From positions 496,001-560,000 of the forward strand of contig NZ_QLTT01000005.1 of assembly GCF_003269295.1 (NCBI RefSeq): DNA of 64,000 nucleotides. The letters are read 5' to 3'. Position 1 is the first letter of the stretch. Each line of letters opens with the position of its first letter. The notes beneath the pieces are model-generated. The model made no database searches. It was not told the origin of the DNA and worked only from the letters and a program-made list of their open reading frames with translations. Made by a program: the position numbers and the translations under genes. Shown here piece after piece: positions 1 to 7,165 of this stretch. This stretch comes from Lentzea atacamensis. Its GTDB lineage: Bacteria > Actinomycetota > Actinomycetes > Mycobacteriales > Pseudonocardiaceae.

Positions 1-43
1 CCACCATGTGAGAGAGACCGTCCGCTGGCAGACTGCCCGCGCG

Positions 44-58
44 CCCCGCTCGGCGGGG
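44..58 (+). other. GC-rich hairpin in the cold-shock gene leader
   Basis: CCCCGC and GCGGGG form a 6-bp stem around a 3-base loop, 26 bases before the cold-shock start codon. No T-run follows, so it is more likely leader structure than a terminator. Cold-shock genes are often controlled through leader folding, but a role here is inference. Confidence 0.3.
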
Positions 59-83
59 GCACCAACTCTAGGGAGCAATTGGT

Positions 84-287
84 ATGGCGCAGGGCACCGT
101 GAAGTGGTTCAACGGCGAGAAGGGCTTCGGATTCATCGCGCAGGACGGCGGTGGTCCGGATGTCTTCGTGCACTACTCGCAGATCGAGGGCAACGGCTTC
201 AAGTCGCTGGAGGAGAAGCAGCGCGTGGAGTTCGAGATCGGTCAGGGTCAGAAGGGACCGCAGGCGCAGGCCGTCCGCGCCATCTGA
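84..287 (+). CDS. Cold-shock domain protein (CspA family)
   Basis: A 67-residue single cold-shock domain, the usual family length. Such proteins bind single-stranded RNA and DNA in the cytoplasm and act as RNA chaperones. RNP1 is visible as KGFGFI (residues 13-18) and RNP2 as VFVHY (27-31), with the conserved N-terminal GTVKWFN. The ATG is preceded by AGGGAGC. It is monocistronic: the 3' end runs into a strong terminator, and the next gene is convergent. Family assignment is secure; which actinobacterial paralogue it is cannot be told from sequence alone. Confidence 0.97.
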   Translation: MAQGTVKWFNGEKGFGFIAQDGGGPDVFVHYSQIEGNGFKSLEEKQRVEFEIGQGQKGPQAQAVRAI

Positions 288-288
288 T

Positions 289-771
289 TCACCTCTTCGC
301 GGCCCGCTCGGTGTGTTTCCGGGCGGGCTTCTTTTGTGTCCGGACGGACCTCGTGGCGATCGCGGTGCCGGCCAGGGTGACGACGAGGACCAGCGCGCCG
401 CCGTCGGTGATCAGCGACGGCAGCCTGCCCGGGATCCCGTACGCCTCCCGCACTGCCGTCCACATCTCCGGCGGGACCATGAGCACGCCTGCGGCTTGGG
501 TGGCGTTGACCGTGATGACGACCCAGAAGAGCCACGTTCTCGGTTTGCCCTGAAGGGCGAGGACGCCCAGTGCGTTGCCCGCGACGTAGAGGCAGCCGAC
601 CGCGCGGAACACCGTCAGGAAGCCCGGCACGGGCTCCGCTCCCGCCAGTTCGAACATCCGTTGCAGCGTTTGGTCGTTGATGATCACGAACGCGTGCACT
701 GCGGTGCCGATCGTGAAGACCACCGATGCGATGCCGGTGATCCGCAGCAGCCCCTCCCCCGGTTCGTTCAC
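289..771 (-). CDS. Four-helix membrane protein of unknown function
   Basis: 160 residues. Hydrophobic segments at about 10-30, 54-74, 82-102 and 125-150 suggest four transmembrane helices; the last 20 residues are basic (KKPARKHTERAAKR) and probably cytoplasmic. I do not recognise the family; it looks like the small DoxX-like or DUF4345-like membrane proteins common in actinomycetes. It converges on the cold-shock gene and its 3' end contains that gene's terminator. About 130 bases without a gene separate its start from the next gene, which reads the other way. Confidence 0.75.
   Translation of the reverse strand: MNEPGEGLLRITGIASVVFTIGTAVHAFVIINDQTLQRMFELAGAEPVPGFLTVFRAVGCLYVAGNALGVLALQGKPRTWLFWVVITVNATQAAGVLMVPPEMWTAVREAYGIPGRLPSLITDGGALVLVVTLAGTAIATRSVRTQKKPARKHTERAAKR
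302..335 (+). terminator. Rho-independent terminator after the cold-shock gene
   Basis: A 10-bp stem with one G-T pair (302-311 with 319-328) around a 7-base loop, followed by TTCTTTT. It starts 15 bases after the cold-shock stop codon. It lies wholly inside the 3' coding end of the convergent gene at 289-771, so the Lys/Arg-rich tail of that protein is encoded by terminator sequence. Confidence 0.85.
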
Positions 772-900
772 CGGTCGATCGTCCCGGCTGCGGGATGGCG
801 GCGGATCCTGGATGCCCCTGAAACAGGCCCTGAGCTGGGCTTCCAGAAATGTCAGACCTGTCTGTCATCGTGTTGTCACACAGAGTTCCATCGGAGACCG

Positions 901-1260
901 ATGATGATCGAGAGGCTGGTACTGCCGTGCACCCTGTCGCTTCGTTCCGCGGTGAACGCCGACGTCGCCCTGCTCGCCCGCTGGACCCGGCGCGAACCGC
1001 GGGAGGTCGATCTCGAGGTGAACCGACGGATCGGGGTGCGGACCCGCCGCAGGGCCACCGAGGAGCAGCTCCTGGCGGCGCTGCGGTACCTGCGGGAACG
1101 GCTGAGCGAGGCCGTGGCCGGCGGGCGGCGCGGTGAGCGCCCGGCAGGCCGCGTCCCGGACGGCCAAGCAGTCGCTGCGAAGCTCGCTCGACAAGGCGGC
1201 CTTCGTGCTCGCCAGGGAGACCAGCCGCCATCCCGGCTCGGTCAACCGGGAACTGAATGA
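901..1260 (+). CDS. Small basic protein, first of two tandem paralogues (3' end uncertain)
   Basis: Starts at ATG 901 with GGAG five bases upstream. Residues from about 25 to 75 align with residues from about 24 to 71 of the next ORF: both carry an AR-x(5-6)-P-x-x-V-(D/N)-x-E-(V/L)-N core and a following helix ending (A)LRYLRERL or (A)LEYVGDRL. After roughly base 1130 this frame stops looking like coding sequence while the +1 frame takes over, so the real protein may end near 1136 or continue into the next ORF through a frameshift. Family and function are not recognised. Confidence 0.5.
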   Translation: MMIERLVLPCTLSLRSAVNADVALLARWTRREPREVDLEVNRRIGVRTRRRATEEQLLAALRYLRERLSEAVAGGRRGERPAGRVPDGQAVAAKLARQGGLRARQGDQPPSRLGQPGTE

Positions 1261-1420
1261 CCTGATGGGCGTTGACCGCCGCGCCGAGGCGTCCACGGAC
1301 CAGCTGCGCGAGGCCCTCGAGTACGTCGGCGACCGCCTGCGCGCCCTGGGTAAACGCCGAGGCGACCCACCGGGCCAGGAAGCGGCCGACTTCGCATCAG
1401 GTGGCGATCCACCGTTCTGA
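1133..1420 (+). CDS. Small protein, second of two tandem paralogues
   Basis: 95 residues from a GTG at 1133. It repeats the helical core of the preceding ORF (see 901-1260), suggesting an old tandem duplication or a two-repeat protein split by a frameshift. A TGA in the third frame at 1134-1136 overlaps the GTG start in the GTGA style used all over this window, which would fit if a single base is missing in the upstream gene. Residues 1-20 are basic, the rest mixed; no membrane segment. Function unknown. Confidence 0.55.
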   Translation: MSARQAASRTAKQSLRSSLDKAAFVLARETSRHPGSVNRELNDLMGVDRRAEASTDQLREALEYVGDRLRALGKRRGDPPGQEAADFASGGDPPF

Positions 1421-1724
1421 CCACGGCCCGCGAGGGACCGCCGTCCTTCCGAACGAGAAAGGCGCCGCGGTCCGTCGACCACGACGCCTGTACTTCTCGC
1501 CGCGGGTGGGCGACGAAGTTCGCGGCAACCGAGGGAGTCGAACCCTGCGCGGCTTGTGAAGGCGGCGCTCAGTACCGGCCCTAACCCTTCGGCTGGGCGA
1601 CGGCTGCCTTGGAGTTGTACTACCTGTGAAGAGGCGCTGGCGGTGCGTGGAATACCCACAGTGTTAAACGTCCAAACGCTTGAGGACGTTTCATGTCTCA
1701 CTCATGTGGGTGACTCTGGTCACC
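1421..1724. other. Intergenic region before the PI-PLC gene
   Basis: About 300 bases without a convincing gene. It holds the tRNA-like element at 1524-1608. The last 100 bases (TGTTAAACG-type stretches near 1661-1670) are more AT-rich than the flanks and probably contain the promoter of the secreted phospholipase-like gene. Confidence 0.5.
1524..1608 (-). other. tRNA-like element, probably a degraded class II tRNA
   Basis: Read on the minus strand, an 85-base element begins GGCAGCC and ends GGTTGCC, which pair over 7 bp with one G-U, like an acceptor stem. Directly inside the 3' arm is GGG-TTCGACT-CCC, a canonical T loop and stem with one mismatch at the stem base. A GCCC/GGGC D-stem can be drawn. 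I could not fold a proper anticodon arm, and no CCA is encoded. The length is right for tRNA-Leu or tRNA-Ser. Probably a tRNA pseudogene or attachment-site scar. Confidence 0.4.
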
Positions 1725-2921
1725 ATGCGATACCTCCCTGCTGTCGCAGCCCTGCTGCTACTTCCCCTGGTGCCGGCGACCGCGAACGCGGCTCCGTCGG
1801 GCACGTACTACATCACCAGTGTCAGGACCGGCCTCAACGTCGCCCAGAGCGGCACTGGAGTGGCCCTGCACCGCCCGAAGGGCAACGAAGACCACCAGCA
1901 ATGGCGACTGAGTGACGGGAGGTTCGAGAACACCGACTCGCCTGGCCAGTGCATCACCCGTCAGCTCACCATGGGTTCGTGCTCACAGGGGGATACGGTT
2001 CACGAGCCGCGGCAGTTCGGTGATCAATGGGAATTCTTCGGTCTCGGCAGTGAGACGCGCTGGTACCTGACACCGGTCGTGAACCGGACCGAGCCGATGC
2101 CGCAGGATCCGCGACTGGACCAGATGACATTCCTGACCGCGCACAACGCCTATGCGAACGGGGTCGACGGCGGGTTCGCGCCGCCGTTCATCAACCTCGC
2201 CAAGAACCAGACGCGTGGCATCGTTCAGCAGCTGAACGACGGCGTGCGGGGCTTCATGCTGGACATCCACCAGACTCCGGACGGCGCGATCCTGTGTCAC
2301 AACAGCTGCACGCTCGTGAGCAAGCCGGTGGCGCTCAACGTCGACGTCCAGCGAATCGTTGATTTCCTCCGGAACAATCGGAGCGAGATCGTCACGGTGT
2401 TCCTGGAGGACTACGTGTCCGCCGACGTGCTGCGCGGCGAACTGCGCCGGGTGCAGGGGCTGAACGACGTCCTCTACCGCGCGGAAGGCGTGCGGGAGAA
2501 CGGGTGGCCGACCCGGAGTCAGCTCGTGAGCGCGAACAAGCGTCTGATCATCTTCACCGACCACGGCAAGGACGGTCGTGAGGACTCCGGCGTGCTGTAC
2601 CAGAAGGACTGGACGGTCGAGAACCACTGGTCGATGGGATCGGGACTGGGCACCTCCGACTGGTCCTGTTACAGCCGATGGGATGAAAAACCTCTCACCG
2701 CGACGGGCACGTTCCAGCCGTTGTTCGTCATGAACCACTTCCGCGACGTTCCGTTCGGCAGCACGGCGACTGCGGACAACAGCAAGCTCGCGAACCGGGC
2801 CCAGCAGTTCTGCCAGCCCGCCGCCAGGAAGAAGCCGAACTACCTGTCGGTCGATCTTTATCACCTGGGCAACGCGGCCCAGGCCGTGCAGCAGCTCAAC
2901 TCATACGTATATAGGCCGTAG
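1725..2921 (+). CDS. Secreted PI-PLC X-domain protein with N-terminal lectin-like region
   Basis: 398 residues from ATG 1725, chosen because it begins the signal peptide (MRYLPAVAALLLL, cut likely after ANA). Residues 25-115 look like a partial beta-trefoil (QQW motif, HQQWRL). Residues 130-390 resemble the phosphatidylinositol-specific phospholipase C X domain: LTAHNAY with His140, FMLDIH with Asp180 and LCHN with His192 match the two catalytic histidines of bacterial PI-PLC. It would cleave phosphoinositol-type lipids or related phosphodiesters outside the cell. An in-frame start 15 codons earlier is possible but would spoil the signal peptide. Confidence 0.85.
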   Translation: MRYLPAVAALLLLPLVPATANAAPSGTYYITSVRTGLNVAQSGTGVALHRPKGNEDHQQWRLSDGRFENTDSPGQCITRQLTMGSCSQGDTVHEPRQFGDQWEFFGLGSETRWYLTPVVNRTEPMPQDPRLDQMTFLTAHNAYANGVDGGFAPPFINLAKNQTRGIVQQLNDGVRGFMLDIHQTPDGAILCHNSCTLVSKPVALNVDVQRIVDFLRNNRSEIVTVFLEDYVSADVLRGELRRVQGLNDVLYRAEGVRENGWPTRSQLVSANKRLIIFTDHGKDGREDSGVLYQKDWTVENHWSMGSGLGTSDWSCYSRWDEKPLTATGTFQPLFVMNHFRDVPFGSTATADNSKLANRAQQFCQPAARKKPNYLSVDLYHLGNAAQAVQQLNSYVYRP

Positions 2922-2951
2922 CCCAAATCGTGGGAGTTGTACGCTCCGCGC

Positions 2952-4031
2952 ATGGCCTCGATTCTGTTCACGCGCGGAGCACCCTCTCTCGACATCATCG
3001 ACCAGGAGGGCCTGCGCGAAGCAGCGCAGAAAGCCTTCACCGACGACCCCGGCGGCACGTTCGCGTACGGCACGAGCGTTGGTTATGTGCCGCTGCGCCA
3101 GTGGCTCGCGGAGCAGCACGGCGTCGAGCCGGAGCAGGTGCTCGTCACCAACGGCTCGATGCAGGCCGACGCGTTCCTCTTCGAGCTGCTCGTCCAGCCG
3201 GGCGACGACGTGGTGGTCGAGGCTCCGACCTACGACCGCACGCTGCTGAACCTGCGTCAGCGCGGCGCCAAGATCCACGCCATCGAGCTGGAGACCGACG
3301 GCATCAACGTCGACGCGCTGGAGCAGCTGCTCGAGAGCGGTGTGCGGCCCTCGCTCGCGCACATCATCCCGAACTTCCACAACCCGGCCGGCTACACGCT
3401 GTCCGAGGCGAAGCGCGCGCGTCTGCTCGACCTCGCGGCCAAGTACGACTTCGTGCTGTTCGAGGACGACCCGTACATCAAGGTCCGCTTCGAGGGCGAG
3501 CCCCTGCCGACCATGCTGTCGCAGGACGAGAACGAGAAGGTCGTCTACGCCTCGTCCTTCTCGAAGACCATGGCGCCCGGCATCCGCTGCGGCTACCTGG
3601 TCGGCCCGACGACGGTCATCAAGAAGATCCAGGACATCGCCACCACCACGTACATCTCACCGAACATGGTGGCGCAGTCGATCGTGAACTCGTACTGCCG
3701 CTCCGGCCGCATCGAGGAGTCGATCGTCAACGTCCGCACCGCGCTGCGGGCCCGCCGCGACGCTCTCGTCACCGCACTGAAGCGCGAACTGCCGGAGGCG
3801 GTCTTCACCGCGCCGCAGGGCGGCTACTTCATGTGGGTCGAGCTGCCGGGTGTCTCGATCGAGAAGCTGTTCGGGGTCGCCAAGGAGCACGGCGTCGAGT
3901 TCGTGAAGGGCTCGGACTTCCTGCTGGAGGGCGGCGACAACGCCATGCGCCTCGCCTTCTCCGGCGTCACGCCGGAGCAGATCGACGAGGGCATCACGCG
4001 TCTCGCCGCGGCGGTCCGCTCGCTGTCCTGA
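2952..4031 (+). CDS. PLP-dependent aminotransferase, class I/II (2-aminoadipate type)
   Basis: 359 residues. Fold-type I aminotransferase: NPAG motif in PNFHNPAGYT, FEDDPY with the pyridoxal-binding Asp, and the Schiff-base lysine in SSFSKTMAPG (Lys205). The whole protein is catalytic domain with no GntR helix-turn-helix, closest in look to LysN/2-aminoadipate or aromatic aminotransferases. I chose ATG 2952; TTG 2937 lies directly after GGGAG and is a poorer start. It follows the phospholipase gene after 30 bases and converges with the GT2 gene, overlapping by 38 bases. Substrate cannot be read from sequence. Confidence 0.9.
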   Translation: MASILFTRGAPSLDIIDQEGLREAAQKAFTDDPGGTFAYGTSVGYVPLRQWLAEQHGVEPEQVLVTNGSMQADAFLFELLVQPGDDVVVEAPTYDRTLLNLRQRGAKIHAIELETDGINVDALEQLLESGVRPSLAHIIPNFHNPAGYTLSEAKRARLLDLAAKYDFVLFEDDPYIKVRFEGEPLPTMLSQDENEKVVYASSFSKTMAPGIRCGYLVGPTTVIKKIQDIATTTYISPNMVAQSIVNSYCRSGRIEESIVNVRTALRARRDALVTALKRELPEAVFTAPQGGYFMWVELPGVSIEKLFGVAKEHGVEFVKGSDFLLEGGDNAMRLAFSGVTPEQIDEGITRLAAAVRSLS

Positions 4032-4830
4032 TCTGCCGCTCCAGGTGCTTCGGCAGCGCACGCCGCTGCCGGAGCGCCTGGCGCAGCCGGGGCACCGCGG
4101 CCCGGAACGCCCGCGGGTCCTTCAGCGACGCCGCCACCGCGCGGTGCACCGGCCGTCTCATCCACGTCACCAGCACGGCGTTGCGCCGCTCGAGGAGATC
4201 GCCGCCAGGCTCCCGTTCCACCACCGGATGGTGGTGCGCCACCACGTCCTCGACGTAGCAGAGCGCCCACCCCGCCGCCGCGAGATCCCACGACAGCAAC
4301 GTCTCCTCGCCGCGGAAGAACAGCACCGGGCTGAAGCCGCCCACCTCCAGGAACGCCTGCCGCCGCACGATCGCCGAGCAGGCCATGAACCCGAGCACCG
4401 CGGGTCCCGCGACGCCCTGGCCGAGCGGGCTGTGGCGCAGCAGCGGCGTGATCGGGTCAGGCTTTTCCGCAGGTCCGACGAGCGTGCGTGCGGCGATCAC
4501 CGCCAGGTCCGGGTGGTCGTCGAAGATCGGCTCGGCTCGTTCGAACGCGTCGGGTGCCCACCACGAGTCGTCGTCCGCGAAGGCCACGAACGGTGTCCGC
4601 GCCGCCCGCACGCCGAGGTTGCGCCCGACCGCGCCGAGGTTCACCGGCGACTCCAGCACCTCGACGTGCGGAAACCGCTGCCGCACAAGGGCGACGCTGT
4701 CGTCGGTGGACGCGTTGTCCACCAGGATCACCGGAACCGCCAGCTCGCTGAGGTGCGTGAGCGTCCGCAGCAGGCTGGCGGAGCGGTTCCGCGAGGCGAT
4801 GACGACGGTCGTGCGGGCCATGCCTGTCAT
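3994..4830 (-). CDS. Glycosyltransferase family 2
   Basis: 278 residues, GT-A fold. N-terminus TTVVIASRNRS is the usual first strand, DNASTDDS the nucleotide-binding loop, and FADDDSWW carries the DXD metal site. Membrane helices are absent, so it acts at the cytoplasmic face on an NDP-sugar. Similar proteins in actinomycetes are annotated as mycofactocin- or polysaccharide-type transferases; the acceptor is unknown. Its 3' end overlaps the convergent aminotransferase. A start at Met4 (4821) is equally possible. Confidence 0.88.
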   Translation of the reverse strand: MTGMARTTVVIASRNRSASLLRTLTHLSELAVPVILVDNASTDDSVALVRQRFPHVEVLESPVNLGAVGRNLGVRAARTPFVAFADDDSWWAPDAFERAEPIFDDHPDLAVIAARTLVGPAEKPDPITPLLRHSPLGQGVAGPAVLGFMACSAIVRRQAFLEVGGFSPVLFFRGEETLLSWDLAAAGWALCYVEDVVAHHHPVVEREPGGDLLERRNAVLVTWMRRPVHRAVAASLKDPRAFRAAVPRLRQALRQRRALPKHLERQIRTASGPPRRDA

Positions 4831-4841
4831 CTACCCCGTAG

Positions 4842-4934
4842 CAGGCCTCCAACACCCTGTCGCCGGAAGAACGGGGCGCGGAACTGGAACGAGTCGTGCA
4901 CAAAGCCGCCCACGGAGCGCTGGATCCGTCATGA
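4842..4934 (+). pseudogene. C-terminal remnant of a lost gene (TetR-like tail?)
   Basis: A short open frame after a TAG reads NTLSPEERGAELERVVHK and so on to a TGA that overlaps the ATG of the glcD remnant in the ATGA style. It looks like the last helix of a helical regulator such as TetR. With the following remnant it suggests an operon that has lost most of its sequence. Confidence 0.4.
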
Positions 4935-5247
4935 CGACATTGGACCTGCCCGGCCTGCTCACCGACCCCGTCACCCTGGAAAACCTGAGCCACGACGAAG
5001 CCGAGTGGGCGCCCGCCGGCGCCCCGGCCGCAGCCTTCCATCCACAGTCCACAGAGGACGTGCAGCGTTCGCGGAGATCATCGACCAGGACGTGGACCTC
5101 GGCGGCACCGTCGCCGGCGAGCACGGCGTCGACCTGATCAAACGCGACAGCATGATCCGCGAGCTCGGTCCCGACGTCTGTGCCGTACAGCACGCGGTCA
5201 AAGACACGCTCGACCCGTTACACCTCTTCAACCCTGGCAGGACGTAG
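4931..5247 (+). pseudogene. Deleted FAD-linked oxidase (GlcD/D-lactate dehydrogenase type)
   Basis: The first 45 codons from ATG 4931 read as the N-terminus of an FAD-binding oxidase, ending in FHPQSTEDVQ, where the PCMH FAD-binding domain should begin. Immediately after, in the next frame (from about 5067), the text resumes as the extreme C-terminus: GGTVAGEHGVDLIKR and LDPLHLFNPGR, both hallmarks of GlcD/DLD proteins. Roughly 350 residues are missing and the join is out of frame, so the gene is dead. The family normally oxidises glycolate or D-lactate. Confidence 0.85.
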
Positions 5248-5254
5248 GTTACTA

Positions 5255-5275
5255 TGTACACAAATGATTAGTACA
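5255..5275. promoter_or_regulatory. Possible operator at the start of the OhrR-like gene
   Basis: TGTAC and GTACA form an inverted repeat with an 11-base spacer that brackets the ATG at 5264. OhrR/MarR proteins commonly bind such short palindromes over their own start. The repeat is short, so this is tentative. Confidence 0.35.
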
Positions 5276-5713
5276 CCAAGTATTCCCGAGAACCCGCTCG
5301 AGCTGGAGCGCCAGGTCTGCTTCGCCCTCGCCGTGGCCTCGCGCACGGTGATCGCGGTGTACCGCCCGATCCTGGAGCCGCTCAACCTCACGCATCCCCA
5401 GTACCTGGTGATGCTGGCCCTCTGGGAACGGTCACCGCGCACCGTCAAGGACCTCAGCACCGTGCTGCAGCTGGACCCCGGCACGCTCAGCCCGCTCCTC
5501 AAGCGGCTGGAGGCGATCGGTTACATCGAGCGCCAAAGGGACAAGAGCGACGAGCGCGCGCTGGCCCTGACGCTCACAGAGCAGGGCCGGGAACTGCGCA
5601 CCGAGGCGCTGAAGATCCCCTTCAAGGTCGTGGAGCAGCTGGACATGACGTTCGAGGAGCTCGCGCAGCTGAACGAGGTGCTGCACAAAGTGATCGCGAA
5701 GGCCACGAGATGA
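5264..5713 (+). CDS. MarR-family regulator, OhrR-like
   Basis: 149 residues. Winged helix-turn-helix of the MarR fold with LTHPQYLVMLALWE and LDPGTLSPLLKRLE. The N-terminal helix QVCFALAVASR has Cys19 at the position of the peroxide-sensing cysteine of OhrR, and the residues around it match that subfamily. OhrR represses an organic hydroperoxide reductase gene and releases DNA when Cys is oxidised; no ohr gene is in this window. The start ATG 5264 gives the normal OhrR length. Its TGA overlaps the ATG of the next gene, so the three genes to 6443 are probably one operon. Confidence 0.9.
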   Translation: MISTPSIPENPLELERQVCFALAVASRTVIAVYRPILEPLNLTHPQYLVMLALWERSPRTVKDLSTVLQLDPGTLSPLLKRLEAIGYIERQRDKSDERALALTLTEQGRELRTEALKIPFKVVEQLDMTFEELAQLNEVLHKVIAKATR

Positions 5714-6105
5714 ACCCGGCGCTGAAGCTCTGGTACTACGCGGGCGGTAGGGTTCCCCAGAAGTACCGCGAGTTCGTCTACGCGGACGTGACCGGTCCGA
5801 AGTGGTTGGTGCGCTTCGCCGTCCGAAGTCTGGTGCAGGTCACGCCGCTGACGACGGCCATCACGCTGGCGCTGGTGTTCGGCCTCGGGTCGCCGTGGCC
5901 GCTGGCCATCGCGTGCGGCGCGCTCGGTTTCGTTGTAGGACTGTACTTCGCGTTGTCCTACGCGCCGGAAAGCGTGGATTACCGCCTCACCAAGTACGGG
6001 TACCCGCGAGGATCGGCGACCTCGGGACGCCGGGAGCGAAACGCCGGCCGGGATCGCGAACGACAAGCGAAGTACGACGCGGTCTGGCGGCGATTCGAAG
6101 GGTAG
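5710..6105 (+). CDS. Two-helix membrane protein, DUF5313-like
   Basis: 131 residues. N-terminal WYYAGGRVPQKYREFVYADVTGPKW resembles the actinobacterial DUF5313 family, followed by two hydrophobic segments (about 50-70 and 74-95) and a basic, Arg-rich tail. Starts by ATGA overlap with the OhrR-like gene. Function unknown; the family assignment is from memory of its N-terminal pattern. Confidence 0.75.
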   Translation: MNPALKLWYYAGGRVPQKYREFVYADVTGPKWLVRFAVRSLVQVTPLTTAITLALVFGLGSPWPLAIACGALGFVVGLYFALSYAPESVDYRLTKYGYPRGSATSGRRERNAGRDRERQAKYDAVWRRFEG

Positions 6106-6113
6106 GACGGACC

Positions 6114-6443
6114 ATGGCCTTGCTGAGCAACGAACTGGAGTTCACGAGGCCACAGATCCTGACGCTGACGGCTGGGGTACTGCAGCTCGCGCTCGGCTGG
6201 TTCGACGTGTTCGGCCTGGACCCCGACTACCACGTGATCCAGATCGGGGTCGGGGCGCTGGGCGTCGTGATGGCGTGGCGGCACGACCTCGCGCGGATGT
6301 ACGGAATCCTCTTACTGCTGTCGTTCGGAATGCTGGCCTTCTCGCTCGAAGACGTGACGACCGAGGGTTTCCTGGAGGTTCGCACCGCGTTGATCGGGCT
6401 CGTGATCACACTGGCCAGGCCGGGGAAGGACGCGGCGCGCTGA
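6114..6443 (+). CDS. Small membrane protein
   Basis: 109 residues from ATG 6114, 8 bases after the preceding stop. Three hydrophobic stretches (about 18-36, 43-60 and 66-80) and a short basic end. No recognisable domain. Probably co-transcribed with the OhrR-like gene. The last 38 bases overlap the convergent surE. Confidence 0.65.
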   Translation: MALLSNELEFTRPQILTLTAGVLQLALGWFDVFGLDPDYHVIQIGVGALGVVMAWRHDLARMYGILLLLSFGMLAFSLEDVTTEGFLEVRTALIGLVITLARPGKDAAR

Positions 6444-7161
6444 CGTCCTCGGAGACCGAGTTCAGCGGCGTCAGCGTCGCGTAGCCGGAAGCCAGCAGGG
6501 CCGAGTCCGTGCCCGGCACCAGCGACTCCTCCGAGTACACGGTGACGAGCTCGATCTCGTTCTCGTCCACCTCGTCCACCCGGCTCTGCACGGAGCCGAA
6601 CCGCGCCAGCTTCGCCCAGCGAATTCCTTGCACGTCAACGATGTTCGGCACGTTCAACGACAGCACCGTGGCGGCCGGCATCTCGAGCAGCACCGGCAGC
6701 ACGGCGCGCACGACCTCATCCGCCTTGTCCCACAACGGTTCGGGCCCGTCCAATCCGATGTCGAGCGACACCGCGAGCGACGAGACGTCGTTGAGTTGGC
6801 CGGTCAGCGCGGCGCCGACGGTGCCTGAGTGCAGGACCGCGCGGCCGACGTTCGCGCCCAGGTTCACGCCGGACAGCACCAGGTCGGGTTTGCCGCCGAA
6901 CCCGCCGCGGCACGCGATCAGCGTGATCAGGGCCGGGTGCGCGACGACCGCGTGGGCCTCCGCGTCGAGGCCGGGCAGCGTACGGCGTTCGCTGACCACC
7001 CTGCCGGTGTCGCTGGCGGCCGCGACCGAGGCGCTCGTGCCGCTGGACTGGGTCGCGGGAGCCGCGACGACGACGTCGAGCCCGCACGAGACAGCGGCAG
7101 AGGCCAGGGTCAGCAGACCGGGAGAGTCGATTCCGTCGTCGTTGGTGATCAGCGCGCGCAT
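6406..7161 (-). CDS. surE: 5'/3'-nucleotidase SurE
   Basis: 251 residues, the usual SurE size. The metal-binding ITNDDGIDSPG is at residues 5-15, followed by the AP-x-x-xQSSGTSAS loop and the SGVNLGANVG motif with the conserved Asn. SurE hydrolyses nucleoside monophosphates (and exopolyphosphate in some species) in the cytoplasm using a divalent metal. It lies 4 bases downstream of the PfkB kinase gene on the same strand, so the two are likely co-transcribed. Converges with the small membrane protein gene. Confidence 0.96.
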   Translation of the reverse strand: MRALITNDDGIDSPGLLTLASAAVSCGLDVVVAAPATQSSGTSASVAAASDTGRVVSERRTLPGLDAEAHAVVAHPALITLIACRGGFGGKPDLVLSGVNLGANVGRAVLHSGTVGAALTGQLNDVSSLAVSLDIGLDGPEPLWDKADEVVRAVLPVLLEMPAATVLSLNVPNIVDVQGIRWAKLARFGSVQSRVDEVDENEIELVTVYSEESLVPGTDSALLASGYATLTPLNSVSEDVSAPRPSPAWPV

Positions 7162-7165
7162 CCGC

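Noticed and set aside
8..553. Long plus-strand frame across the cold-shock gene and its convergent neighbour
   Set aside because: It is out of frame with an obvious cold-shock domain, Arg-rich and of no family; a high-GC shadow frame.
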